The notes under the pieces were generated by a model. It saw only the letters and a program-made list of their open reading frames with translations, ran no database searches and was not told where the DNA came from. A stretch of DNA of 64,000 nucleotides from SOIL31 sp964636815. Lineage in GTDB: Bacteria > Babelota > Babeliae > Babelales > Vermiphilaceae. This document shows, in pieces, positions 1 to 7,914 of this stretch; the first letter of the stretch is position 1; the number at the start of each line of letters is the position of its first letter. The stretch lies in the NCBI GenBank assembly GCA_964636815.1, contig CAZWTF010000006.1:21349-85348 (forward strand), in the 5' to 3' direction. The position numbers and the translations under genes are program-made.

Positions 1-557
1 TGAAAAGTTTCCAAAAACCAATGGAAACTGAAATGGAAAATCCGCTCAAACATTTTGAGCGTGAATTGGTAAAAATTCGTACAGGTAGAGCACATACATC
101 AATGATAGAAGATATTCCTGTTATGGTGTATGGACAAGATGCAATGCCGTTAAAAGGTCTTGGGACTGTTTCTGCTCCTGATGCTCGTTTATTGACGGTG
201 CAACCATGGGATTCATCAATTATTCCTGATATTGAAAAAGCAATTGCTGCAGCAGGGGTTGGAATATCTCCAGTGAATGATGGCAAAATTATTAGATTGC
301 GTCTTCCTGAAATGAGTTCTGAACGCCGTGAAGAGTTGGTAAAAATGCTTCATAAAAAACTTGAAGAATCTCGTGTTACCATCAGAAACGTTCGTAAAGA
401 TTTTAAAAACATCATTACTGATGCTAAAAAAGATAAGAAAATTTCTGAAAACTTTTACAATAGATTAGAAGAAGTATTACAAAAAATTACTGATCTATAT
501 ATTGAAAAAGTTGAGACAATGTCTAAGAAGAAAGAAGTAGAACTATCTACGGTATAA
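1..557 (+). CDS. frr: Ribosome recycling factor (5' end at window edge)
   Basis: Ribosome recycling factor, which with EF-G splits the post-termination ribosome. The sequence KIRTGRA, the NVRKD stretch and the helical C-terminal half are family hallmarks. The first ATG in the window (position 21) is probably not the start. The frame stays open to the left edge, and residues KSFQKP precede that Met. Family members have about 25 residues before KIRTGR, and a start codon whose first base lies just outside the window (xTG at bases 1-2) would give 24. The 5' end is therefore probably cut by one base. A strong hairpin terminator follows the stop, so the gene ends its transcription unit. Identification is secure; only the start is uncertain. 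Confidence 0.95.
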   Translation, partial: KSFQKPMETEMENPLKHFERELVKIRTGRAHTSMIEDIPVMVYGQDAMPLKGLGTVSAPDARLLTVQPWDSSIIPDIEKAIAAAGVGISPVNDGKIIRLRLPEMSSERREELVKMLHKKLEESRVTIRNVRKDFKNIITDAKKDKKISENFYNRLEEVLQKITDLYIEKVETMSKKKEVELSTV

Positions 558-582
558 ACTTTCTGAAGTAGAATTATATTAA

Positions 583-621
583 AAGCGAGTGATTATTTTT
601 ATAATCGCTCGCTTTTTTTTT
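583..621 (+). terminator. Rho-independent terminator after frr
   Basis: The arms AGCGAGTGATTAT and ATAATCGCTCGCT (one G-T wobble) enclose a four-base loop and are followed by a run of nine T. It lies 26 bases after the frr stop. Confidence 0.88.
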
Positions 622-660
622 GTAATAAGATGTAAGGTAACAAAAAAAAGGAGGCCGTAT

Positions 661-1815
661 ATGAAAAAAATAATGATATTAATGTTTTTAATGGCAGGAT
701 CTGTTGATGCTAAAGTGGTGAGGCAAACGAGACCGGCGGTAACGGTGCCAACGCGTCCTGTTGTAATACCAACCCAAATGCCTCCTGTTATAATGCCAGC
801 TCCAAGAATCATTTCTGTACCAACAATTGATCAGGGCGCTATAATAAAAAGATTAGATGATCAGCTGAATTCGCCGGTTGAATCCGCATGGAATGATAGA
901 ATTAATGATATTTTTGATCTTGCAATGATAGATCGAGACTTAGCTCGAGATTATTTTGTAAAAATGAGATCAAAAATGGGAAGTCCAGACGTGAAGTCTA
1001 TTCAAGTTGAAGAAAAAGTAGTGTCCACGTTGCCAGCTGGTGAAGAGCCAATGAAAAGAGCTACAGGAAAACCTGCGCCTTCGCGCAAACCGGCTGTGCT
1101 AAAAGAAGGGACAATTGGAATGGCTCAAACTGAAGTTCCATCAGGCGAAGAAATGAAAAAAGGTGCACTGCCTGCTCCAAAAAAAGGTGCTCCAAGAGGT
1201 GGACCAGCTAAAAATATTGGCGTAAAAACTGAAGTAGCACAACCAGGAGTTCCTACTAAAGCTGCGCCCAAAGTTGAACAAGTCTTTAGCGCATCCAAGT
1301 TACAAGAGTTGGATAATGATAAGCTTGTTGAGATATTTAACGATCTTTTAGAGAAATTGGGAACTGTATTAAGTAATTGGAATGGAAAGGCCGTTGAAAG
1401 AGTAGAAGAAAAAACGAAACATGGTTATAAAGTCTATAACGTGTATGGAGCTCCGGATACACAATGGAAAAGCCGTTCTGATACATTAAAGAAAGTTCTT
1501 ATTGCTAAGAATGTTATGCCGCAAGCAGATATTGAACAAAAAATAGCTGACCGAATAATACAAGTAAGAGCTGAAAAAACTGTAAAACCTATAGTGATTG
1601 CTCAACCAGAAGAAAAGCCAAAAGAAGAGTTAACAGAAGAAGATTTGGTAAGATTGATCAAAGTACAATTTGCTGAACCTAAAGCAGATCAAATCGGTTG
1701 GGTTGTTTCAGTAAAACGTAACATAAGAGCGCTTGACCAATTAAATCATGCTTCAGCAATGGAATATCATGATAAATTTATCCAACTTACAAAAGAAAAG
1801 CCATTTTTGAAATAG
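661..1815 (+). CDS. Exported proline/lysine-rich protein of unknown function
   Basis: The product has 384 residues and no family I recognise. The ATG at 661 is chosen because AAGGAGG sits seven bases upstream. The longer open frame begins inside the frr terminator. Residues 1-18 form a signal peptide ending SVDA. A Pro/Val-rich segment follows (about 20-60), then a helical segment containing ESAWNDRINDIFDLA. A low-complexity Pro-Ala-Lys-Gly stretch (about 110-200) leads to a helical C-terminal half rich in Lys and Glu. The protein at 7307-7852 shares the layout of signal peptide, proline-rich spacer and small C-terminal part, but I see no clear alignment. It is probably periplasmic or secreted. 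Confidence 0.8.
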   Translation: MKKIMILMFLMAGSVDAKVVRQTRPAVTVPTRPVVIPTQMPPVIMPAPRIISVPTIDQGAIIKRLDDQLNSPVESAWNDRINDIFDLAMIDRDLARDYFVKMRSKMGSPDVKSIQVEEKVVSTLPAGEEPMKRATGKPAPSRKPAVLKEGTIGMAQTEVPSGEEMKKGALPAPKKGAPRGGPAKNIGVKTEVAQPGVPTKAAPKVEQVFSASKLQELDNDKLVEIFNDLLEKLGTVLSNWNGKAVERVEEKTKHGYKVYNVYGAPDTQWKSRSDTLKKVLIAKNVMPQADIEQKIADRIIQVRAEKTVKPIVIAQPEEKPKEELTEEDLVRLIKVQFAEPKADQIGWVVSVKRNIRALDQLNHASAMEYHDKFIQLTKEKPFLK

Positions 1816-1868
1816 GGCCTTTATTTTATTTAAATTTGTGGTACATTATTAACTATATTTTGATCTTT

Positions 1869-1944
1869 GGGTTGCTAGCTCAATTGGCAGAGCAACAGAC
1901 TCTTAATCTGTGGGTTCTTGGTTCGAGTCCAAGGCAGCCCACCA
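1869..1944 (+). tRNA. tRNA-Lys (anticodon CTT)
   Basis: The acceptor stem GGGTTGC/GCAGCCC is complete with one G-T pair. The anticodon arm is ACAGA-CTCTTAA-TCTGT, giving anticodon CTT (codon AAG). The T loop GTTCGAGTCC is present and the 3' CCA is encoded (1942-1944). Confidence 0.96.
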
Positions 1945-1970
1945 CCAAAATAGTTTTGAAATAAAATAAT

Positions 1971-2055
1971 GCAAGAGTGGCGGAATTGGCAGACGCGCTG
2001 GACTTAGGATCCAGTACCGAAAGGTGTGTGGGTTCAACTCCCTCCTCTTGCACCA
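1971..2055 (+). tRNA. tRNA-Leu (anticodon TAG)
   Basis: This is a class II tRNA of 85 nt with a long variable arm (TACCGAAAGGTGTG). The acceptor stem GCAAGAG/CTCTTGC is perfect. The anticodon loop CTTAGGA gives TAG (codon CUA). The 3' CCA is encoded. It lies 26 nt after tRNA-Lys and is probably cotranscribed with it. Confidence 0.96.
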
Positions 2056-2084
2056 AAAAAATACCTCAAAGAAAAAGAAAACTT

Positions 2085-2110
2085 AGATTGGCGAAAGCCA
2101 ATCTTTTTTT
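2085..2110 (+). terminator. Terminator of the tRNA pair
   Basis: GATTGGC, a GAAA tetraloop and GCCAATC are followed by seven or more T, 30 bases after tRNA-Leu. Confidence 0.88.
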
Positions 2111-2204
2111 ATGTCTTATCTCCATTCACATTTCAAATATACCCTTGCAAATTTTAACTAAGTGATGCAGTCTTGAAAAAAAAAGTTTTAAGGAGGCGTT
2201 GCAA

Positions 2205-3524
2205 ATGAAGCAAAAAATTACGTTGGATAATAGCTCTTTTTTGAGTATAGAACATAATTATGACCAATCTAGTTTGTGTCGAGCAACTATAACGGTTGCC
2301 AAATCTTTAATAAATACCTTTTTTGATGAAACTGTTGTTGCGTTGAAAAGTAATATTCAAGCATATGGATTTCAGCAAGGAGAGGTTCCGATAGAATATA
2401 TTGGTAAGCAATATAAGTTGAATATTACAGAACATTTGAAAGAGTTTTTTTTAAAGTTTGGTATTATCAATTTTCTTTTTCAAGAAATAAGATCGCAAAA
2501 ACTACTTGTTGCAGGTGATCCTCGCCTTGTGGATATTTTTTTAGAGTATGGCCAAGATGCTCGTTTTGTTTTTGAGTTAAGTGTTTTCCCCATGATTGCT
2601 TTGAATGAATGGAAATATTTTCCTTTTAAAGCGCCGCATAGAAAAAATTACAAAGATCTCGACCGTCAAGTAGAAACATTTGTTCAAGAAGAGGAAAAAA
2701 ATTTAGAGAAATATAGTGTTGATAAAGGTATATCAATTGGTGATTGGGTAAATTTTACTGTTTCAGTTGTTAATAATAAAAATACATTGTTGAATGAGGG
2801 TTTTACACAAAGTTTTTGGTTAAAACTTGATAATGAAGATGTTGAAGGACATTTACAGTTTCTTTTTATTGGCAAAAAGAAAGGTGATGAATTTATTGTT
2901 AGCAATAAGGGCTTACAAGATTATTTTAGTGATCAATTGCGCGTTTCTTATAATTTTAAAATTCATGTTGTTGATATTATACCGCATGCTTATTTTTGTT
3001 TTGATCAATTTAAAGATCATTTTAGAGTAAAAACTAATAAAGATATGCATAAAAAATTGATTGAAGTTTTTTCATATCGTAATGATGTTTCACAACGTCT
3101 TGCGATGGTTGAAGAAGCATTTAAACTGCTGTTATCGCGGCATCGTTTTTTTGCACCAAACTATCTTGTTTTACGGCAACAAAAAATAATTTTAGGTGCA
3201 ATTCAGTCTAATCCTGATTATAATGTGTATAGAAAACAAAAGGACTTTAATTTTTGGATTCAACAGTTAGCTGAAAAACAAGTAAAAGAAACATTACTTA
3301 TTGATCAGCTGATTTATCGTGAAAACATAGTTGTTACGCATGAAGATATAGTAAATTACTTAAATTTAGATAAACGACAACGCATGCGAGAATTTATTTA
3401 TTTTGGTTTACCAGAATCAAAACATTACGGACAAGAAATGCCGTTGGTAACAAATGAATTAAGCCGTGTGTGTGCGCGTGAAAAAGCTATTAATTATGTA
3501 ATTTATTATTTAACTAAAAAATAA
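2205..3524 (+). CDS. tig: Divergent trigger factor-like ribosome-associated chaperone
   Basis: The product has 439 residues. Length and layout match trigger factor: an N-terminal ribosome-binding domain, a central PPIase-like domain (about residues 150-265; it contains SIGDWVNFTVSV and ends FKIHVVDIIPHAY), and a helical chaperone C-terminus. The loop GFQQGEVP (near residues 43-50) corresponds to the ribosome-docking signature GFRKGKVP, but the basic R-K pair has become Q-Q. ATG 2205 is chosen because AGGAGG lies eight bases upstream; the track-like TTG six bases earlier overlaps that spacing. Trigger factor binds nascent chains at the exit tunnel, and the altered loop could weaken docking. 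The family call rests on layout and motif only. Confidence 0.68.
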   Translation: MKQKITLDNSSFLSIEHNYDQSSLCRATITVAKSLINTFFDETVVALKSNIQAYGFQQGEVPIEYIGKQYKLNITEHLKEFFLKFGIINFLFQEIRSQKLLVAGDPRLVDIFLEYGQDARFVFELSVFPMIALNEWKYFPFKAPHRKNYKDLDRQVETFVQEEEKNLEKYSVDKGISIGDWVNFTVSVVNNKNTLLNEGFTQSFWLKLDNEDVEGHLQFLFIGKKKGDEFIVSNKGLQDYFSDQLRVSYNFKIHVVDIIPHAYFCFDQFKDHFRVKTNKDMHKKLIEVFSYRNDVSQRLAMVEEAFKLLLSRHRFFAPNYLVLRQQKIILGAIQSNPDYNVYRKQKDFNFWIQQLAEKQVKETLLIDQLIYRENIVVTHEDIVNYLNLDKRQRMREFIYFGLPESKHYGQEMPLVTNELSRVCAREKAINYVIYYLTKK

Positions 3525-3549
3525 ATATTAATTTAAAAGAAAAGCATCG

Positions 3550-4479
3550 ATGGAAAGCAAAACTCATAAACTTATTATTGTTGGTTCAGGACCTGCAGGA
3601 TTAACCGCTGCTATTTATGCGGCCCGTGCAAATCTTGAACCAATTATTATTGATGGAGATACCCCTGGTGGGCAATTGATCAAAACATCATATGTTGAAA
3701 ATTGGCCGGGAGAAAAAAGTATTCTTGGACCACAATTGATGATGAATATGCGTGATCATGCAAAACATTTTGGTACTCAATTTGTATCAGGGATTGTGAC
3801 AAAGGTGGATTTTTCTCAGCAACCATTTTCTTTTACTATAGATAATAAAAAAACATTACAATCTCATGCCGTGATTATTGCAACGGGAGCAACTCCAAAA
3901 CGTCTTGGAGTTCCTGGTGAAGATCAATATTGGGGCAAGGGTGTTACAACCTGTGCAGTGTGTGATGGCGCTTTCTATAAAGATAGAAAAGTGATTGTTA
4001 TCGGTGGTGGTGATACAGCTATGGAAGATGCATCGTTTTTGAAAAAATTTACCAATGATATCACCATTATTCATATTCTAGATAAATTTACTGCATCTCA
4101 TGCAATGCAACAGCGTGTTATTAGTGATCCTGATATTAAGGTTTATTATACCAGCACTGTTACTGAAATCCATGGTGATAACCAGACGGTTACGGGTGTT
4201 ACGATGGTTAACCAGCTTGATGGAAAAGAAACGCAGCTTGAGGCAGATGGTATATTTATTGCCGTGGGATTAAGTCCAAATTCTGCTCCATTTAAAGATT
4301 ATATCAAGTGTAATAAAGGTGGTTGGATAGAAGTGTCTGATCAAACGAGTGCCAATATTAAGGGTGTGTTTGTTGCTGGTGATGTGCATGATTATCGTTA
4401 TCGTCAAGCGATAACCTCTGCAGGTGCTGGATGTATGGCAGCACTTGATGCAGAACGTTACTTATCTGAAATTGAGTGA
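3550..4479 (+). CDS. trxB: Thioredoxin reductase
   Basis: This 309-residue flavoprotein transfers electrons from NADPH to thioredoxin. The FAD-binding GSGPAGLTAAIYAARA motif lies at the N-terminus. The redox-active CAVC sits in TTCAVCDGAF (about residue 137). The NADPH-binding GGGDTAMEDA follows, and the C-terminal FAD contact FVAGDVHD is present. Length and domain order are typical. It starts 25 bases after the trigger factor gene on the same strand, so the two folding and redox functions may share a transcript. Confidence 0.96.
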   Translation: MESKTHKLIIVGSGPAGLTAAIYAARANLEPIIIDGDTPGGQLIKTSYVENWPGEKSILGPQLMMNMRDHAKHFGTQFVSGIVTKVDFSQQPFSFTIDNKKTLQSHAVIIATGATPKRLGVPGEDQYWGKGVTTCAVCDGAFYKDRKVIVIGGGDTAMEDASFLKKFTNDITIIHILDKFTASHAMQQRVISDPDIKVYYTSTVTEIHGDNQTVTGVTMVNQLDGKETQLEADGIFIAVGLSPNSAPFKDYIKCNKGGWIEVSDQTSANIKGVFVAGDVHDYRYRQAITSAGAGCMAALDAERYLSEIE

Positions 4480-4505
4480 TTATATATATTTTTTTAAGGG
4501 GCTTC

Positions 4506-4772
4506 ATGATTAAGAAATTGCAGCTTGTAGCACTAGGATGGGTAGTTTTTCAAGGAACAGGTCTTGTTGCTATGGACAATAATGCTTTAAAAAAAGCGTT
4601 AACTTGCTCACAGGAAGCAAGAAAAGAAGTTGAAATAAGAGTAGCATTACAGCGCTTACAACAAGAAAAAAAACATTTCCCGTCTTCTGTGCCGTATTAC
4701 GTTGTTACAGAAAAGCGCGATTGGTCAGCAGAATTAGAGAAAAACCCCCATCTTGCATGGATGCCGATTTAA
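4506..4772 (+). CDS. Small exported protein, paralog of the next gene
   Basis: The product has 88 residues and no recognised family. ATG 4506 follows AAGGGG by six bases and is preferred over an upstream start overlapping trxB. Residues 1-22 form a signal peptide (MIKKLQLVALGWVVFQ...) ending LVA, with Met23 next. The mature part is charged and helical, then ends in PYYVVTEKRDWSAELEKNP and an aromatic tail. The next gene starts with a nearly matching leader (KRLQLVVLAAVVLQ), indicating tandem duplication. Confidence 0.72.
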   Translation: MIKKLQLVALGWVVFQGTGLVAMDNNALKKALTCSQEARKEVEIRVALQRLQQEKKHFPSSVPYYVVTEKRDWSAELEKNPHLAWMPI

Positions 4773-4781
4773 GGAATTTTT

Positions 4782-5114
4782 ATGTTTAAGAGATTGCAGC
4801 TTGTTGTATTAGCAGCGGTAGTTTTGCAGGTAGCGGGTATGAGTGCTATGGATAAGGCTCCAAATTCCCCAAGAAAGATTACCAATTCACCAAGAAATTT
4901 AAAACATTCACTTTCTCGTTCGCAAGAGGTAAGACGGAGCGATAGTGATGATTTTGCAGTAGTAAAAGGGCTGAAGCGTTCTCTTGAGGTACGTAAAGAA
5001 GAGAGAAAGAATACACCGTACGTGTATTATCCATGGCCTGGGGGTAATCCAGAGGTCTGTCCTCGTCAGGAAAACGTAACGGATCACATGAAGCCATGGT
5101 ATCCATATGTTTAG
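4782..5114 (+). CDS. Small exported protein, paralog of the previous gene
   Basis: The product has 110 residues. The signal peptide resembles that of the preceding gene and ends MSA with Met23 next. The mature region holds the repeats NSPRK and NSPRN, two Ser-Arg rich segments (SRSQEVRRSDSDD, KRSLEVRKEERK) and an aromatic/proline C-terminus (YVYYPWPGG). Homology to the upstream paralog is clear in the leader and faint elsewhere. It starts ten bases after that gene's stop. No function can be assigned; a secreted or periplasmic location is inferred. Confidence 0.7.
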   Translation: MFKRLQLVVLAAVVLQVAGMSAMDKAPNSPRKITNSPRNLKHSLSRSQEVRRSDSDDFAVVKGLKRSLEVRKEERKNTPYVYYPWPGGNPEVCPRQENVTDHMKPWYPYV

Positions 5115-5149
5115 CATATTCAGATAGAACTTTGGTTTAAGGTAAAAAT

Positions 5150-5178
5150 TTGAAATTAAATCATTTTTGCTTTAGAAT
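5150..5178 (+). promoter_or_regulatory. Sigma-70-type promoter for rpmH-rnpA-yidD
   Basis: TTGAAA (5150-5155) and TAGAAT (5173-5178) are separated by exactly 17 bases, 33 bases before the rpmH start. Confidence 0.55.
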
Positions 5179-5211
5179 AGAGATATAAGTTGATTTATAG
5201 CGGAGAAGATT

Positions 5212-5358
5212 ATGTCATTGACCGTATCTAAAAAAAGTAATATTAAACGTCGTAGAAAGCATGGCTTTCTTAAAAGAATGAGCACAAAAGATGGAAGAAA
5301 GATTATCAACCGTCGTCGTGCATCAGGTCGTAAACGTTTAGCGCCAAAAAAATACTAA
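5212..5358 (+). CDS. rpmH: 50S ribosomal protein L34
   Basis: The product has 48 residues and is very basic. It contains the L34 pattern KRRRKHGFLKRMSTKDGRK followed by RRRASGRKRL. Family members are 44-50 residues long. ATG 5212 follows GGAGAAG. The gene stands directly before rnpA, the arrangement found across bacteria. Confidence 0.95.
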   Translation: MSLTVSKKSNIKRRRKHGFLKRMSTKDGRKIINRRRASGRKRLAPKKY

Positions 5359-5378
5359 AGTTTACTGAGTAAAATTAT

Positions 5379-5453
5379 ATGTCGGGCATTGTAGGAAAGA
5401 TTTCAAAGTTTACCAAACGGGAAATAGATTATCTTTTTAGCAATGCCCGACGT
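5379..5453 (+). promoter_or_regulatory. Potential RNA stem enclosing the rnpA start codon
   Basis: GTCGGGCATTG (5381-5391) is perfectly complementary to CAATGCCCGAC (5441-5451). Pairing extends outward through a T-G and an A-T pair, so the ATG itself falls in the stem. It could sequester the rnpA start; function is inferred. Confidence 0.4.
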
Positions 5454-5714
5454 GTTGTTAGAAATCAATTCTGTACCATTTTGGTTGCCAAGCGTCAAAA
5501 AGAAGATTTTGGTAGAGTTCTTGTTGTTGTATCGCGTGCGGTAGGCAACGCTCCGGAGCGTAACTTAATTCGACGACGTGTTAAATCGATTTTTTATGAA
5601 GAAAAATTGTTTACTCATAATTTTGATTGCGTTGTCATAGCACATAAGAAAATGGTTTCTATTTCTTTTGAGCAACTTAAGAAGATATTAGTTTCGGTGT
5701 ATGAAAATCTTTAA
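5379..5714 (+). CDS. rnpA: Ribonuclease P protein component
   Basis: This 111-residue protein subunit of RNase P helps the catalytic RNA bind pre-tRNA 5' leaders. The signature arginine-rich helix is visible as GNAPERNLIRRRVKSIF (about residues 58-74), preceded by VVVSRAVG. It follows rpmH by 20 bases and overlaps yidD by 14. No ribosome-binding site is obvious. The start codon lies inside a potential long stem (see the hairpin entry), which could restrain its translation relative to rpmH. Confidence 0.93.
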   Translation: MSGIVGKISKFTKREIDYLFSNARRVVRNQFCTILVAKRQKEDFGRVLVVVSRAVGNAPERNLIRRRVKSIFYEEKLFTHNFDCVVIAHKKMVSISFEQLKKILVSVYENL

Positions 5715-5886
5715 TAATTTTGTGATCTTTTTAATTGTTGGTCTTCGTCCATTATTTGGTCAAGCTCATTGTAAATATTCAGTAAGTTGTACGCAATTTG
5801 CTACAGAGCAGTTGCAAACCAATTCATTATTGCCGGCGGTGTGGGCAATAGTCAAACGTGTTTTTTCTTGTAACCCTCTTTTTTAA
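5701..5886 (+). CDS. yidD: YidD, membrane protein insertion efficiency factor
   Basis: The product has 61 residues, somewhat shorter than the usual 70-85. The diagnostic region LRPLFGQAHCKYSVSCTQFA keeps the two cysteines and the aromatic pattern of the family core. It ends soon after CNPLF, so the basic C-terminal tail of longer homologs is missing. YidD sits at the inner face of the cytoplasmic membrane and assists YidC-mediated insertion. It overlaps rnpA by 14 bases, as is common. The usual next gene, yidC, is absent here. Confidence 0.87.
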   Translation: MKIFNNFVIFLIVGLRPLFGQAHCKYSVSCTQFATEQLQTNSLLPAVWAIVKRVFSCNPLF

Positions 5887-5904
5887 TCCCTTTGGGAGAC
5901 TTCT

Positions 5905-7230
5905 ATGTTCGATTTCATCATTTTTGCAGAATTAGCTGCATTATTTACTTTTGTTACTATTTTTTTAGTAGCAACATGTTACAAGCGTTGTCCTTCAAAT
6001 AAAATTTTAGCAGTGTACGGAAACATTACTGGTGAACAATCAGTTAAATGTTATCATGGTGGTGGCGCATTTATTTGGCCATTAATTCAAGATTATGCCT
6101 TTCTTGATTTAACACCCATGACGTTACATATTCCACTTAAGTCAGCATTATCTCAACAAAATATTCGTATTAACGTGCCAAGTACATTCACGGTTGCGAT
6201 TGATACAACACAAGAAGCAATGAATAATGCAGCGGTGCGTTTACTTGCGCTTTCACAAAAAGATATTGAGATGATGGCAACGGAAATTATTATTGGGCAA
6301 TTACGATTAACAATTGCTTCTTTAATGATTGAAGAGATTAACCAAGATAGAGAGCGCTTTTTGTTGGAAGTAAGAAAGCATATTGAATCAGAGCTGAGAA
6401 AAATTGGACTTATGCTTTTGAACGTGAATATTACCGATATTACTGATGAATCAGGATATATTGAAAGTATTGGTAGAAAATCTGTTGCCACTGCACTTAA
6501 TCAGGCTAAAATTGATGTAGCAAATCAAGAAAAAAGTGGTGATATTGGTAAAACTGAAGCAGAAAAAGAGCGCCGTATTCAAGTTGCTACGTATAATGCA
6601 GATGCAGTACAAGGTGAAAATGAAGCTAAAGCAAAAATTGCAAACGTGAATGCGCAACTCTTTGAGCAAGAAGCTGATGCTAGCAGACGTGGACAAATTG
6701 CTCAGCAAAATGCATATGCAGAAATTAATAGAGCAAAAAGTTTAGCAGAGTTACAACGTCTTGAAGCTGAAGAAATAATACCTAAAGAAATTGAACGTCG
6801 TAAAATAGAAATTGCAGCAGCAGCTGATGCAGCAAAAAAACGTATTGAAGCAGAAGGCGAAGCGGCAGCAATTTTACAAATTAAACAAGCAGAAGCTGAA
6901 GGTGTGCGTAAGGTGTTGGCAGCAAAAGCAGAAGGATATAAACTTCTTGTTGAAGCATGTTCAAATAACAGCCAAGATGCAGCAACTATGCTCATGATTG
7001 AAAAACTTGAAGAAGTTGCAAAACTGCAAGCGGAAGCTATTAAAAATCTTAAGATTGATAAAATCACTGTGTGGGATAGTGGCTCATCTGAAAAGGGTAG
7101 CTCAACAGCTAACTTTTTAAGCAGTATGATTAAATCATTACCACCACTTCATGAAATTGCCGCAATGTCTGGCGTTAATTTGCCGTCATATTTGGGTGAT
7201 TTGGAGAAGAAGAGTGATGATTCAATATAA
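5905..7230 (+). CDS. Flotillin-like SPFH-domain membrane protein
   Basis: The product has 441 residues. One N-terminal membrane segment (about residues 5-25) is followed by an SPFH/band-7 domain (about 30-200) with the family-typical NVNITDITDESGYIESIG. A long Ala/Glu-rich coiled coil follows (about 200-370), containing repeated EAE/AEAEG units (KRIEAEGEAAAI, KQAEAEGVRKV). This is the FloT/YuaG architecture. Such proteins form oligomeric scaffolds in membrane microdomains. The gene takes the position behind yidD where yidC usually lies. It ends at a hairpin shared with the convergent gene. Confidence 0.88.
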   Translation: MFDFIIFAELAALFTFVTIFLVATCYKRCPSNKILAVYGNITGEQSVKCYHGGGAFIWPLIQDYAFLDLTPMTLHIPLKSALSQQNIRINVPSTFTVAIDTTQEAMNNAAVRLLALSQKDIEMMATEIIIGQLRLTIASLMIEEINQDRERFLLEVRKHIESELRKIGLMLLNVNITDITDESGYIESIGRKSVATALNQAKIDVANQEKSGDIGKTEAEKERRIQVATYNADAVQGENEAKAKIANVNAQLFEQEADASRRGQIAQQNAYAEINRAKSLAELQRLEAEEIIPKEIERRKIEIAAAADAAKKRIEAEGEAAAILQIKQAEAEGVRKVLAAKAEGYKLLVEACSNNSQDAATMLMIEKLEEVAKLQAEAIKNLKIDKITVWDSGSSEKGSSTANFLSSMIKSLPPLHEIAAMSGVNLPSYLGDLEKKSDDSI

Positions 7231-7253
7231 TTTTAATTGAATAGCATAAGAAT

Positions 7254-7288
7254 AAGAAACGGGTGATTATTGATCACCCGTTTCTTTG
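7254..7288. terminator. Bidirectional terminator between convergent genes
   Basis: Perfect 14-bp arms AAGAAACGGGTGAT and ATCACCCGTTTCTT surround a five-base loop between the flotillin gene and the minus-strand gene at 7307. Confidence 0.8.
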
Positions 7289-7306
7289 AGTTTGATTATT
7301 AATGGC

Positions 7307-7852
7307 TTATTTAACAGGATATGCTGTTACGATCTCTGATGTGTCTTTGAATGTATTTATTTGTATTTTTGTTTCGCCTTTTGTTCCGATCATTCTTTCC
7401 ATCTCTATTATATATTCGTCCCCTTTGCCTTTAGGGTTTGCTCGTGGCTCACCTCTGTTTCTCCATGCTTCATCAACCAAATCTAATATTTGATCTTCAG
7501 GAATGCTAAAAACAGAATGAGTTGCTTTGGTAGGGTCAGCTTTGGCATGAGCTAATACATGATTGATGCGATTGGATAAACCTTTATTAGATTTGTATAT
7601 CAAGCCAGCGGATGATGTCCATGTGTTATTGCGTGTTAGGGTAGGTTGTTGTATCACAATAGGTTGTATTGGCGCTAGTTGAATCGGTGTTGGTTTTGGT
7701 TTTACTATGATAGGTTGAATTGGTTGGATTGGTATAATAGGAGTAGGTTGCATTTTGGGAGTTGTGGTTGCTCTTGAAACTTGTTTGGTATGTGCTGGTG
7801 CCACGGTGAATAGAATGGTAAGTAATACTATTTTCTTGGAAATATTTGTCAT
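7307..7852 (-). CDS. Exported proline/isoleucine-rich protein of unknown function
   Basis: The product has 181 residues. ATG at 7852 is preferred because AAGGA stands seven bases before it; the in-frame ATG at 7867 has no such site. A signal peptide (about residues 1-21, ending APAHT) precedes a low-complexity spacer with repeated PIQPI/KPTPIQ units (about 35-70). A small C-terminal domain follows (about 85-181) with LSNRINHVLAHAKADP and DQILDLVDEAWRNRGEPR. The spacer and layout echo the protein at 661-1815. I do not recognise the domain. Confidence 0.75.
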   Translation of the reverse strand: MTNISKKIVLLTILFTVAPAHTKQVSRATTTPKMQPTPIIPIQPIQPIIVKPKPTPIQLAPIQPIVIQQPTLTRNNTWTSSAGLIYKSNKGLSNRINHVLAHAKADPTKATHSVFSIPEDQILDLVDEAWRNRGEPRANPKGKGDEYIIEMERMIGTKGETKIQINTFKDTSEIVTAYPVK

Positions 7853-7914
7853 AATATTATCCTTCATACAGTAAGAAGCCTGGCATAAAAAATATACCAG
7901 GCTATTTGATGTGC

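Noticed and set aside
1977..2165. 62-residue plus-strand open frame
   Set aside because: It runs through tRNA-Leu and its terminator; the sequence is explained by the RNA gene.
5115..5211. Replication origin next to rpmH
   Set aside because: No dnaA gene and no TTATCCACA-type boxes were found in this spacer or nearby.
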